From assembly GCA_025965295.1 (NCBI GenBank), contig JAOPXF010000355.1:1-7500 (forward strand): 7,500 nt of DNA, in the 5' to 3' direction. The notes under the pieces were generated by a model, which worked only from the letters and a program-made list of their open reading frames with translations, was not told where the DNA came from and searched no databases. Of this stretch, positions 1 to 7,298 are shown piece after piece. A program made the position numbers and the translations under genes. Every line of letters starts with the position of its first letter. Within the stretch, counting starts at the first letter, position 1. This DNA comes from Nocardioides sp. (lineage in GTDB: Bacteria; Actinomycetota; Actinomycetes; Propionibacteriales; Nocardioidaceae).

Positions 1-146
1 TGGCCCGCGTCAAGCAGGATCTTCGAGCAGAGCTCGCCCCCAGTGGGCTGCTGGAGCAGATCGGCGAGGACCGCATCTTTCCCACGCTGCCTACCGCGGT
101 GGAGGCGTTCCGCGCATGGCAGAACGCACGGGACGCAGATGGCTGA
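1..146 (+). CDS. SulP-family anion transporter, C-terminal STAS end (5' truncated by window)
   Basis: The open frame enters from the left edge (first full codon at 3) and stops with TGA at 144-146, giving 47 residues. The stretch ARVKQDLRAEL, then SGLLEQIGEDRIFPTLPTAV, then EAFRAW matches the last helix-strand-helix of the cytoplasmic STAS domain that ends SulP (SLC26-like) sulfate, bicarbonate or other anion permeases. The G-L-x-x-x-I-G-x-D-x-x-F-P-T pattern is the recognisable part. The membrane domain lies outside the window, so the substrate cannot be judged. A universal stress protein start codon follows 48 bp downstream on the same strand, a common actinobacterial pairing, so the two were probably cotranscribed. 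A free-standing STAS protein is possible, but the GEDRIFPTLPTAVEAF ending is more typical of SulP. Confidence 0.8.
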   Translation, partial: ARVKQDLRAELAPSGLLEQIGEDRIFPTLPTAVEAFRAWQNARDADG

Positions 147-194
147 TGATCGGGGCAACTACCGACCCGGGGAGACACCAGCGAAGGCACGCTC

Positions 195-359
195 ATGAAG
201 TCGCAGAAGCTCAGCAAGATCCTGGTTGCCGTCGACGACTCGTCGGCGCCGAGCGCAGCGGGTCGGGGTCTGGACGCTGACGCGCAGCCGAGCGGCGAGC
301 TCGGAGATGAACAAGACGGGCTCGGTCGCCTCGCGCTGGGCGCTGGTGGTCTCCGTTGA
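195..359 (+). pseudogene. Universal stress protein, 5' remnant only
   Basis: An ATG at 195 is preceded by GAAGG (183-187) at a normal ribosome-binding distance, and the first residues MKSQKLSKILVAVDDSSAPS match the first beta strand and nucleotide-loop entry of UspA-fold proteins (KILVAVDxS). Family members are about 140 residues per domain. Here similarity ends near residue 22 (about position 260), and the frame runs through unrelated sequence to TGA at 357-359, 54 codons in all. The tail lies on top of an excisionase-like relic read on the other strand, so the USP gene was cut by a deletion or insertion. The initiation signals are intact, so a short peptide could still be made, but it lacks the ATP-binding G-x(2)-G-x(9)-G-S/T motif and should not be functional. 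Confidence 0.7.
267..356 (-). pseudogene. Excisionase-like (Xis, MerR-type HTH) N-terminal relic
   Basis: On the minus strand, the frame from 356 to 267 reads TETTSAQREATEPVLFISEL followed by AARLRVSVQT. This resembles the N-terminus of small excisionases of actinobacterial integrative elements, in which the F-I-S-E-L-A-A-x-L-x-V-S-V-x-T helix-turn-helix is normally followed by an L-Y-x-x-R wing. The wing and the rest are missing: after VQT the sequence becomes PTRC and meets the remnant of the universal stress protein gene. No ATG, GTG or TTG is in frame at the expected start. An ACG at 354-356 occupies a plausible start position, so the start codon may have mutated. The similarity is short, about 20 convincing residues, so this is a moderate call. 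Confidence 0.5.
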
Positions 360-391
360 GGATTCCGGACCGGCCCACTGACCTGCGTGTG

Positions 392-765
<374 letters not shown>

Positions 766-1142
766 CTCAGCGAGCTTGCACCGCTTGGGGCGGGCCGCTC
801 GCAGCCACGCCCGCTGGTCGGCGCGTGCGGCCCGGTACCGCCGGGGGCCACCGTTGGCAGCGACCTCCCGGCTCACCGTCGAGGGCGGCCGACCCAACCG
901 CGTCGCGATGCTCCGCATCGACTCCCCGCCGGCCAAGCCGGGGGAGATCTCCTCACGCTCCTCCGCCCGGAGTCGGCCCGCGGCTCGTCGACGTGGCACG
1001 GGTCTGATCCCGCCACAACGAAGCAAGTAGGCCCGCGCACGGTGCCGGTGCACAACCCCAGCTCCCTCGCCGTCGGCTTGGCCGCCTGCCCGGCACGCAG
1101 CCTCAGCGACACCTGGTCGATCGCCTGCGGCGTCAACCTCAC
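766..1142 (-). pseudogene. IS30-family transposase, frameshifted and 3'-truncated
   Basis: From a GTG at 1142 the minus strand reads MRLTPQAIDQVSLRLRAGQA, then KPTARELGLCTGTVR. Similarity jumps frame near 1033-1034 and continues as AYLLRCGGIRPVPRRRAAG, then an HTH region containing REEISPGLAGGESMRSIATR and GRPPSTVSREVAANGG, then RRYRAARADQRAW and RPKRCKLAE, ending near 766. This is the N-terminal specificity and HTH part of an actinobacterial IS30-type transposase, about 125 residues. The DDE catalytic core that should follow, with its SHETIY-like motif, is absent. The GTGCGC-GG-GCCTAC arrangement at 1040-1027 is one base short of, or two bases over, a continuous frame. With a frameshift and loss of the catalytic half it cannot be an active transposase. 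No terminal inverted repeats or target duplication were found by eye. Confidence 0.85.
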
Positions 1143-1233
1143 GTAATCGCCATGAGCCAGTACGACCTCCTCGACACAGTCGAATCAAGGAAGAGTTGCG
1201 CCGACCCGTTGAGACCGCCCCGATGAGCGCGCG

Positions 1234-1353
1234 TCACCGGTCGCCGTCTGCCGGGTCGAAGCGCTCCGAAGGTTTGCGGCGGAACCGGAGGTAGTTCCAG
1301 CCCCGCACAATGAGCACAAACACGAGCACCGCAGTGGGTAACGACACCGCCAC
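1234..1353 (-). CDS. Putative 39-residue single-pass membrane protein
   Basis: A GTG at 1353, directly after an in-frame TGA GGC, opens 40 codons ending in TGA at 1236-1234. The product would be MAVSLPTAVLVFVLIVRGWN followed by YLRFRRKPSERFDPADGDR. It has one hydrophobic helix of about 14-16 residues, then an aromatic and strongly basic juxtamembrane segment (WNYLRFRRK) and a polar acidic tail, which fits an N-out/C-in topology by the positive-inside rule. This organisation is more protein-like than the alternative frames over the same DNA. It lies 79 bp downstream of the phosphatase gene on the same strand and could be a fourth operon member. No strong ribosome-binding site is visible, and a second GTG at 1347 is an alternative start. 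I do not recognise the family. It could instead be the tail of a decayed larger gene. Confidence 0.38.
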   Translation of the reverse strand: MAVSLPTAVLVFVLIVRGWNYLRFRRKPSERFDPADGDR

Positions 1354-1400
1354 GCCTCAATGCGGTCGCCGCGGCTGACGTGCAGCGACTGGGACGCCCG

Positions 1401-1415
1401 GCGCGCAGAGCGCGC
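1401..1415 (-). terminator. Weak hairpin after the signalling operon, possible terminator
   Basis: A perfect 6-bp GCGCGC stem with a 3-nt loop lies 18 bp beyond the phosphatase stop codon (1433-1435). There is no T tract after it on the minus strand, so it lacks the classical intrinsic-terminator tail. The region is very GC-rich and short GC stems are expected by chance. Confidence 0.18.
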
Positions 1416-1432
1416 GCTCGAGGGCCCCCTCC

Positions 1433-2563
1433 TCACGCGGGGCGGCGCGCGGCGAGGAAGGTCATGTCGTCCTGGGCGTCGAACTCAGACGCCACCCTGG
1501 CCCACGCGTCGACGAGGTCTTGCGCTGTGTTTGCCGCCTGGTTCGCGCTGGTGGCGAATGCCATGATGGCCGCGCCGCCAGCGAATGGGTCGAGGAAGCC
1601 GTCGCTCGCCGTCATCAGCGTCTCGCCGGGGTGCAGGATCGTTCGCCGAGAGGTCCACCGTTCTCCCGCGAGCGCGCCGAGCGGAAGACCACCGGTCTGG
1701 AGGCGCCGCATCGCGCCGTCCGGCGCCAGGACGAGCGCCAGACCGTGCCCCGCGTCGACGTAGTCGACGCTCCAGTCACGCTGGTCGATGCGGGCGATGA
1801 ACGCGGTCACGAACACCCCGGTGCGTTGGAGGTCGTCCTCGAGGACCACGGCGGCACGCGTCACGGCGTCGGCCGGCTCGTTGAAGCGGAGGGCCGCTCG
1901 CAGGACCGCGCGGACATTCGCCGCGACGATGCCCGTACCCAGCCCCTTGCCCATCACGTCGGCGATCACCAGCTGGACACGACCGTCGGGCAGGACGAAC
2001 CAGTCGAAGAAGTCACCGCCGATCGAGCGTGCGGGCTGGCACGCCCCGGCGACTTGGAGCCCTTGCATCGGCGGAGGCGCTTGGGGCAGCAGATGAGCCT
2101 GGACCTCAGCGGCCCGGTCCAGCTCGTCTTGCATCGCCAGCTCTCGTTCGACCCAGTCAACCGGCACCGGCGGGCGATCGAGCTTGGTGACCACCCGGGC
2201 GACGACCTCGTCCAGGGCGAACGGCTTTCTGATGTAGTCGTCGGCCCCCAGCGCCAACCCGTTGAGAACGTCTCCGGACTCGGCGCGGGAGGTCAGGAAG
2301 AGCAGCGGCACGGTGCGAGTCGCGGGATCGGCCCGCAGCCGGCTGACCAGAGCGAACCCGTCCATCCCTGGCATGTTGATGTCGGACACGATCACGTCCG
2401 GGACTGCCTCGGCAAGCCGGGCCATCGCTTGGTAGCCGTCCGTGGCGGTGACGACCTCGATTCCGTGTGCCTCCAGGCCGACACGCACGAGCGCGACCAC
2501 CATCTCGTCGTCGTCAACCACCAGGACGCTCCGCCCGACGTAGCGACCCGCGGTGGGGCTCAC
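1433..2563 (-). CDS. Response regulator with SpoIIE/RsbU-type PP2C Ser/Thr phosphatase output
   Basis: The product has 376 residues. Residues 11-128 are a receiver domain with acidic residues D17/D18, phosphoacceptor D61 (in SDINMPGMDG), T91 and K113, all canonical. A charged, probably helical linker (about 135-158, with AEVQAHLLPQ) leads to a PP2C SpoIIE domain (about 165-375). Its metal-binding and catalytic motifs are present: GGDFFDW with D184, DVMGKG with D202, DAGH with D270, ASDG with D321 and QDDMT with D365/D366. Phosphorylation at D61 is expected to switch a cytoplasmic phosphatase, as in RsbU-like and RssB-like REC-PP2C proteins. The usual substrate is a phosphorylated STAS anti-anti-sigma factor, freeing a sigma factor by partner switching. 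The GTG start overlaps the upstream receiver gene's TGA as GTGA (2560-2563), so translation is probably coupled. The phosphatase class is certain; the target is unknown. Confidence 0.95.
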   Translation of the reverse strand: MSPTAGRYVGRSVLVVDDDEMVVALVRVGLEAHGIEVVTATDGYQAMARLAEAVPDVIVSDINMPGMDGFALVSRLRADPATRTVPLLFLTSRAESGDVLNGLALGADDYIRKPFALDEVVARVVTKLDRPPVPVDWVERELAMQDELDRAAEVQAHLLPQAPPPMQGLQVAGACQPARSIGGDFFDWFVLPDGRVQLVIADVMGKGLGTGIVAANVRAVLRAALRFNEPADAVTRAAVVLEDDLQRTGVFVTAFIARIDQRDWSVDYVDAGHGLALVLAPDGAMRRLQTGGLPLGALAGERWTSRRTILHPGETLMTASDGFLDPFAGGAAIMAFATSANQAANTAQDLVDAWARVASEFDAQDDMTFLAARRPA

Positions 2564-2937
2564 GTGCTCCAGCCCAGGATCTCCCCGACACGCTCTGCGA
2601 GCGTCAACGGGTCGAACGGTTTGGTCACAACGCCGGCCACGTCCATCCCTCGCAGCGCCGCCAGCTCCTCCTCGCGGGAGCTCCCGGTCACGAACACGAC
2701 GGGCGGGTCGCCGGCGGCGCCTCGGTCACGAAGCGCGGTCAGGGTGGCGGGTCCGTCCAAGCCGGGCATCTGCACGTCCATCACCACCGCGTCGAAGGTG
2801 CCCTCAGCCAGCGCGACCAGTGCCTCGGCTCCAGAAGCGGCGACCATCACCCGGTGGCCACCGAATGCCTCCAGGCTCATGCTTGCGAGCGCACGCATGT
2901 CGGGCTCGTCGTCGACAACCAAGATGGCCTTGCTCAA
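2560..2937 (-). CDS. Single-domain response regulator (CheY-like receiver)
   Basis: The product has 125 residues and is almost entirely one receiver domain. Conserved residues are D9/D10 (VVDDE), phosphoacceptor D54 in VMDVQMPGLDG, T84 in VFVTG and K106 in VTKPFD. There is no DNA-binding or enzymatic output domain, so it acts either as a phosphate shuttle or sink, or by protein contact. The start is TTG at 2937, overlapping the kinase stop as TTGA (2934-2937), with GGGAG just upstream in the kinase 3' end. The 4-bp overlaps on both sides place it in one operon between the kinase and the REC-PP2C protein. It probably receives phosphate from the kinase HPt domain and competes with, or relays to, the phosphatase regulator. 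The assignment is secure; its exact role is inferred. Confidence 0.95.
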   Translation of the reverse strand: MSKAILVVDDEPDMRALASMSLEAFGGHRVMVAASGAEALVALAEGTFDAVVMDVQMPGLDGPATLTALRDRGAAGDPPVVFVTGSSREEELAALRGMDVAGVVTKPFDPLTLAERVGEILGWST

Positions 2938-5900
2938 GGGGCTCCCGCTCCTTCTGTGTGGTGATGTCTTGCTGCGGCGGTCAGGGCCTCCACGGCGCGG
3001 CCGTACTCGCGCCGGATGTCGCTCAGTAGTGCCGTCGGGACGGGTTGGCCATCCATGGCGGTCTCCTCGGCTTCAGCTGCCAGCCGTGAGAGTCTGCGCG
3101 CCGCCAGGCCGCCGCTGCTTCCCTTCAGTGAGTGGCTGATCCGAGCCACCTCGTCTACGTGGCCGGCCCGGACCGCGGCCTCGAGCCCGTCGATGCGGGC
3201 GGCAGCCGTCTCGGTGAACGTCGCGACGAGGTCGTCGAAGGACTGCGGCGCGAGCTGGACGAGCCGCGCTATGAGGTCAGGGTCGAGCACCTCCTCCTCG
3301 CCACCGAACTGCTCCCCGGCGGCGGCTTCGGCCGGGACCGCATTCCTCGCGTCGGACCCCACCCACCGGGCCAGCGTCGCCGCCAGTGCGTCCGGGTGCA
3401 GCGGCTTGGAGAGGAAGTCGTCCATGCCTGCGGCCCGGCACCGCTCCCGGTTAGTCTCCAGCGCCGAGGCGGTCAGGGCGATGATGGGAACGCCGGCTGC
3501 GGAGCCGGATGCACGGATCTGCTGGGTGGCGGCGAACCCGTCCATCCGTGGCATCTGGCAGTCCATCAAGACCACGTCGTAGCCGCCGCGGGTGGCCATG
3601 TCGACCGCCTGAAGACCGTCATCGGCGACGTCCGCCGTGTAGCCGAGCGAGGTGAGCATGCCGATCGCGACCTTCTGGTTGACGACGTTGTCCTCGGCGA
3701 CGAGCACGCGGCCGACCGCGGCAGCGGGCGCCTGCAGCCCGGAATCGGGCGTCTCCCGCTCACACCCGGTCAAGAGATCGAGCAGGCACTCGTAGAGGGG
3801 CACCTCGCGGACCGGCTTGACGAGGTAGGCGTCGATTCCGGCCGACTTGGCTGAGGTGCGCTCGGGCCCCTCCGAGCTCGAGGTGAGCATGACCAGCGGG
3901 GTCGTGGCGAGGTCGGCGTCGGCGCGCACCTCGGCGGCCAGCTCGAGCCCGTCCTTGCCGGGCATGTGCATGTCGAGCAGCACCAGACCGTAGGGCTGGC
4001 CGTCCCGGGCTGCCTCGTGCAGCTCGACGAGCGCCCCTCGAGAGTCGGCCGCGCAGGTGGGCCGCAGCGACCAGGAGGTGAGCAGCTGCTGCAGCACCTT
4101 GCGGTTGGTGGCGTTGTCGTCGACCACGAGGATGCGGGTGCCGGCGAGGTCGGAGGGGACCGGTTTCGTGGCCGGCAGCGACGTCGCGGCGGGCAGTGGC
4201 AGCTCGAAGAAGAAGGTGGACCCGCACCCGAGCTCGCTCTGCACCTGCAGGGAGCCCCCCATCAGCTCCACGAGCTGGCGGCTGATCGTCAGGCCGAGAC
4301 CGGTGCCCCCGTAGCGGCGGGTGGTGGAGGCGTCGGCCTGCTGGAATGCCTCGAACAGCCGGCCCTGCTGGTCGGGGCTGATGCCGATCCCTGTGTCCTG
4401 AACCGCGATGCGCACGTGCGAGGGGTCGAGCTCTCCGGGCTCCACCGAGACAACCACCTCGCCACGCTCGGTGTACTTCACCGCGTTGCCGACGAGGTTG
4501 GTCAGCACCTGCCGCAGCCGGTGCGGGTCGGCGTGCACCGCGGCTGGGACGCCTGGGTCGACGAGCACGACGAGCTCGTTCCCCCGGCCATGGGCGGCCG
4601 GTGCCATGAGGGCCGACACCTCTTCCACGAGCCGCCGCACCTCGAAGTCCACCGCTTCGATCTCGAGCCGGCCCGCCTCGATCTTCGAGAAGTTCAAGAT
4701 GTCGTCGATGACCGTGAGCAGCGCCTCGGCTGAGCTCGCAATGGTGTCCGCGTAGTCGCGCTGCACCGGATCCAGCGAGGTGGACCGCAGGAGCGACGTC
4801 ATGCCTAGCACGCCGTTCATGGGGGTGCGGACCTCGTGGCTCATGTTCGCCACGAACTCAGACTTCAGCCGTGAGGCTTCGAGCGCGGCGTCCCGTGCCT
4901 CCGCCACCTCCTTCTGCTGTCGCGTGCGCTCGCTGACGTCCCTGACGAAGGCGTTCAACGAGGGGGCTCCTGAGGTACTGCTCTGCCACAGGGTGACCTC
5001 GGCCGGGAAGCGGTGGCCGTCCGCGTGCATGGCCTCGACCTCGACTCGTCGACCTGGCAGGGGCTCCCGCCCGTCCACGACCACACGGACGAGGTCGCTG
5101 TGGCTGCGCTGCGCTGGCCTCGCCTCAGGCGGGATGACCAGGTCGGCCAGATCAGCACCGAGGGCGGTCTCGCGGTCGTGGCCGAAGACCGTGGTCGCCG
5201 CGCCGTTCCAGGCGTTGACCCGGCCTTCGGCGTCCACCGAGACGAAGGCGTCACCCGCCGCCTCGAGGACACCACGCAGGTGCTCCTCCCGCTCCGAGAG
5301 GACCGCCTCCGCCTCGCGTCGCCGGTGGTGAGCGCGCACGGCCAGGATCATCCCGACGAGCAGCATCTGCCCGAGCAGCACTGCGGCTGCGATGACCCGA
5401 GCGCGCTGGCGCCGTTGACCCGCGAAGGCGGCGTCGTCGGAGACCTCCGCGACCACCGCCCACCCCGAGCCGTCGACCGCCCGGAAGGTGGAGACCGAGG
5501 GTCCGTCCTCACCCGGCCCCTCGACAGTTCCCGAGCGGCCGGCCAGTGCGGCGGTCACCCGCCGGTCATCGGCGACGGGGAGGCCGGCGGCCTCGCTGCC
5601 CGCTCCGGCGAGCAGGTGCCCCACCTGATCGGTGATGGTCAGGCGCACACCTTGCACGTCGGCCAGGCGCTTGGAGAACGCCCTGATGGCGCCCAGTCGG
5701 TAGCCGATCGACACGACGCCGACCACCCGGCCGTTGGCGTCGCGGACCGCGCGGCTGGCGCCGATCACCCGCTCGTGCGGGGGTGCTGCTCTGGTGTACG
5801 CCTCGGAGACGTACGCCCCGTCCCCGTCGAGGGCGCCGCGGAAGTAGTCCCGGTGGGCGAAGTTGCGCGTCATCACCGACTTCGCGGCGGGGTGGATGGC

Positions 5901-7217
5901 GAGCATGTCGCCCTCCGGATCGAGCACCCAGGCGGCGCTGAGGTGAGGATGCGCCGCGTGCAGCGACTGCATGTGGAACTTCACCGCCGTGACATCCGGG
6001 CCACCGGGGGTCTGCAGCGCGGCCACCAGGGAGGGACGGTCGGCGTAGGAGGAGACCAGCGTCTCCAGGCCGCGCAGCTGCTCCCCGACGTACTGGGCGC
6101 TGACCGAGGCGGTCACCTCCATCCGGTCGCGCACCTCGGTGCGCATCGCGGCCTCGGACTGGTGCACCGCCACGTACGCCAGCCCCGCCAGTGGCAGCAG
6201 TGCCAGCACCAGGAAGCCGACCGCGAACCGGGCGGCCGACCACCGCACCGCGGCCCGGGCCGCCGCGGATGATGAACCCCTGGCGACGAGCCCGCGGACG
6301 AGCGCGAGGACCGTGATCACCACCGAGCCGGTTGCGATGAGGAGCACGTGATCAGCGACCCCGTGGGCGGCGTGAACCAGCAGCAGCACGGGCAGCGGCA
6401 CCATGGCCACGGCGGTGGCCACCGGCCCGACTGCCCGGTGCCAACGCCCGGTCTGTTGCCGGACCTGACGGTCCGGCAACAGGGCTGCAGCGCCTACTGC
6501 GGCGTAGCCGGCCAGCCAGAGGACGAACAGCGGACCATCGAACCGGAACGAGCCGTGCAGCACCTGCACCGCGTACACGGTGTCGCCAGCCGCCTGCGCC
6601 ACCACCCAGAGAGCGAGCAGCCAGATGCGCGGGCTCCTCAGACCGGCGAACAGGACTCGGGCGGCGATCGCGACCAGCAGCACGTCGATGATCAGGTACG
6701 TCAGCAAGGCGGAGCGCACCTCGCCGGACACTCCAGCCGCCGGCGCGGACGACTCCACCAACACCCAGACCAGCAACCCGAGGCCGACGCCGAGTATCCC
6801 AGCGTCCAGGACCGCGACCCGGTCGCCCCGCCGTCGCAACCCGACCAGGGTCACAACCCCCGCCGCCGACACCAGGTAGGCCAGCACGAAAACGGCGTGG
6901 CCACCGACCCCGGAGGGATCAACGCCATCGATCCACAACGGAGCCAAGCGCATCCAGCCCCAGCCAGCAGCGGACAGCACGCTCCCGGCGGCCAGTGCGA
7001 ACCAGGCCGGCGCGCGCACCAACCGGTGCCGGCATGCCCTCAGCGTCACGGCGGCGCCGGCGATCACCGGGACGGCCACCAACCCGACCGCCCGGACCAT
7101 CTCTGAAGGTCCGCCGAAGAAGAGCACACCGCAGGCCAGCTGGAGTACGAGGTACCCGACGAGAGAGCGGCCAAGAACGCCGTCGCCGAGCACGGCGAGG
7201 CGGGCGATTCGGGTCAC
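2934..7217 (-). CDS. Multi-TM/Cache hybrid sensor histidine kinase with PAS, two receivers and HPt (BarA/ArcB-like phosphorelay)
   Basis: From the preferred GTG at 7217 the product has 1427 residues. Residues about 16-310 hold roughly ten hydrophobic helices. A further helix (329-351) precedes an extracytoplasmic dCache-like sensor (about 352-605, with VLDPEGDMLAIHP, HRDYFRGAL, YVSEAYT and GRVVGVVSIGY), then a helix at 607-628. A PAS domain (about 643-765) and helical linker lead to HisKA with H794 in NMSHEVRTP. The HATPase_c domain has an N box (N907/N911), G1 box DTGIGI (941), F box LFEAF and G2 box GGTGLGL (970). Receiver 1 has D1033/D1034, D1082, T1112 and K1134. Receiver 2 has E1175/D1176, D1219, T1249 and K1271. 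The HPt domain carries H1362 in ISHSLKGSSGG. All phosphorelay residues are intact. It heads an operon with two receiver proteins. An in-frame frame opens 159 bp further upstream, but it encodes a LuxR-ATPase relic, so that extension is rejected. The ligand is unknown. Confidence 0.96.
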   Translation of the reverse strand: MTRIARLAVLGDGVLGRSLVGYLVLQLACGVLFFGGPSEMVRAVGLVAVPVIAGAAVTLRACRHRLVRAPAWFALAAGSVLSAAGWGWMRLAPLWIDGVDPSGVGGHAVFVLAYLVSAAGVVTLVGLRRRGDRVAVLDAGILGVGLGLLVWVLVESSAPAAGVSGEVRSALLTYLIIDVLLVAIAARVLFAGLRSPRIWLLALWVVAQAAGDTVYAVQVLHGSFRFDGPLFVLWLAGYAAVGAAALLPDRQVRQQTGRWHRAVGPVATAVAMVPLPVLLLVHAAHGVADHVLLIATGSVVITVLALVRGLVARGSSSAAARAAVRWSAARFAVGFLVLALLPLAGLAYVAVHQSEAAMRTEVRDRMEVTASVSAQYVGEQLRGLETLVSSYADRPSLVAALQTPGGPDVTAVKFHMQSLHAAHPHLSAAWVLDPEGDMLAIHPAAKSVMTRNFAHRDYFRGALDGDGAYVSEAYTRAAPPHERVIGASRAVRDANGRVVGVVSIGYRLGAIRAFSKRLADVQGVRLTITDQVGHLLAGAGSEAAGLPVADDRRVTAALAGRSGTVEGPGEDGPSVSTFRAVDGSGWAVVAEVSDDAAFAGQRRQRARVIAAAVLLGQMLLVGMILAVRAHHRRREAEAVLSEREEHLRGVLEAAGDAFVSVDAEGRVNAWNGAATTVFGHDRETALGADLADLVIPPEARPAQRSHSDLVRVVVDGREPLPGRRVEVEAMHADGHRFPAEVTLWQSSTSGAPSLNAFVRDVSERTRQQKEVAEARDAALEASRLKSEFVANMSHEVRTPMNGVLGMTSLLRSTSLDPVQRDYADTIASSAEALLTVIDDILNFSKIEAGRLEIEAVDFEVRRLVEEVSALMAPAAHGRGNELVVLVDPGVPAAVHADPHRLRQVLTNLVGNAVKYTERGEVVVSVEPGELDPSHVRIAVQDTGIGISPDQQGRLFEAFQQADASTTRRYGGTGLGLTISRQLVELMGGSLQVQSELGCGSTFFFELPLPAATSLPATKPVPSDLAGTRILVVDDNATNRKVLQQLLTSWSLRPTCAADSRGALVELHEAARDGQPYGLVLLDMHMPGKDGLELAAEVRADADLATTPLVMLTSSSEGPERTSAKSAGIDAYLVKPVREVPLYECLLDLLTGCERETPDSGLQAPAAAVGRVLVAEDNVVNQKVAIGMLTSLGYTADVADDGLQAVDMATRGGYDVVLMDCQMPRMDGFAATQQIRASGSAAGVPIIALTASALETNRERCRAAGMDDFLSKPLHPDALAATLARWVGSDARNAVPAEAAAGEQFGGEEEVLDPDLIARLVQLAPQSFDDLVATFTETAAARIDGLEAAVRAGHVDEVARISHSLKGSSGGLAARRLSRLAAEAEETAMDGQPVPTALLSDIRREYGRAVEALTAAARHHHTEGAGAP
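6453..6482. repeat. Perfect 13-bp inverted repeat with 4-nt loop inside the kinase gene
   Basis: The arms CTGTTGCCGGACC (6453-6465) and GGTCCGGCAACAG (6470-6482) are exact reverse complements around TGAC. They sit within the kinase coding sequence, over residues LLPDRQVRQQ in the cytoplasmic loop between the eighth and ninth predicted membrane helices. The RNA of either strand could form a strong stem. No T tract follows on the coding strand, so it is not a typical terminator. A palindromic protein-binding site or a translational pause site is conceivable, but nothing else in the sequence supports either. Confidence 0.85.
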
Positions 7218-7223
7218 TATGGG

Positions 7224-7229
7224 ATTATC
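7224..7229 (-). promoter_or_regulatory. -10 promoter element for the kinase operon, leaderless configuration
   Basis: The minus-strand hexamer GATAAT matches TATAAT at five of six bases and stands out in this GC-rich DNA. Six bases (CCCATA) separate it from the GTG at 7217, so the expected transcription start is the G of the start codon. That is the usual geometry of leaderless actinobacterial transcripts. The -35 region is weak (CTACAG with 17-bp spacing). A competing explanation is a led transcript using AAGGAG at 7237-7232, but that lies 14 nt from the GTG, longer than usual. Both readings favour the GTG at 7217 as the start. Confidence 0.45.
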
Positions 7230-7298
7230 GGCTCCTTCGCGACAATCTGTAGCGCCGACATGGAGATCACCGTCACGTTCGCGGAGACCTGAGCCCAT

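Noticed and set aside
1520..3139. Long 539-residue plus-strand ORF opposite the two receiver genes
   Set aside because: It is antisense to genes with full sets of conserved motifs. Its His/Arg/Asp-rich composition is what the reverse strand of GC-rich coding DNA produces.
5013..6272. 419-residue plus-strand ORF opposite the kinase Cache and PAS region
   Set aside because: It is a shadow of the kinase codons, with no motif of its own and no plausible start signals.
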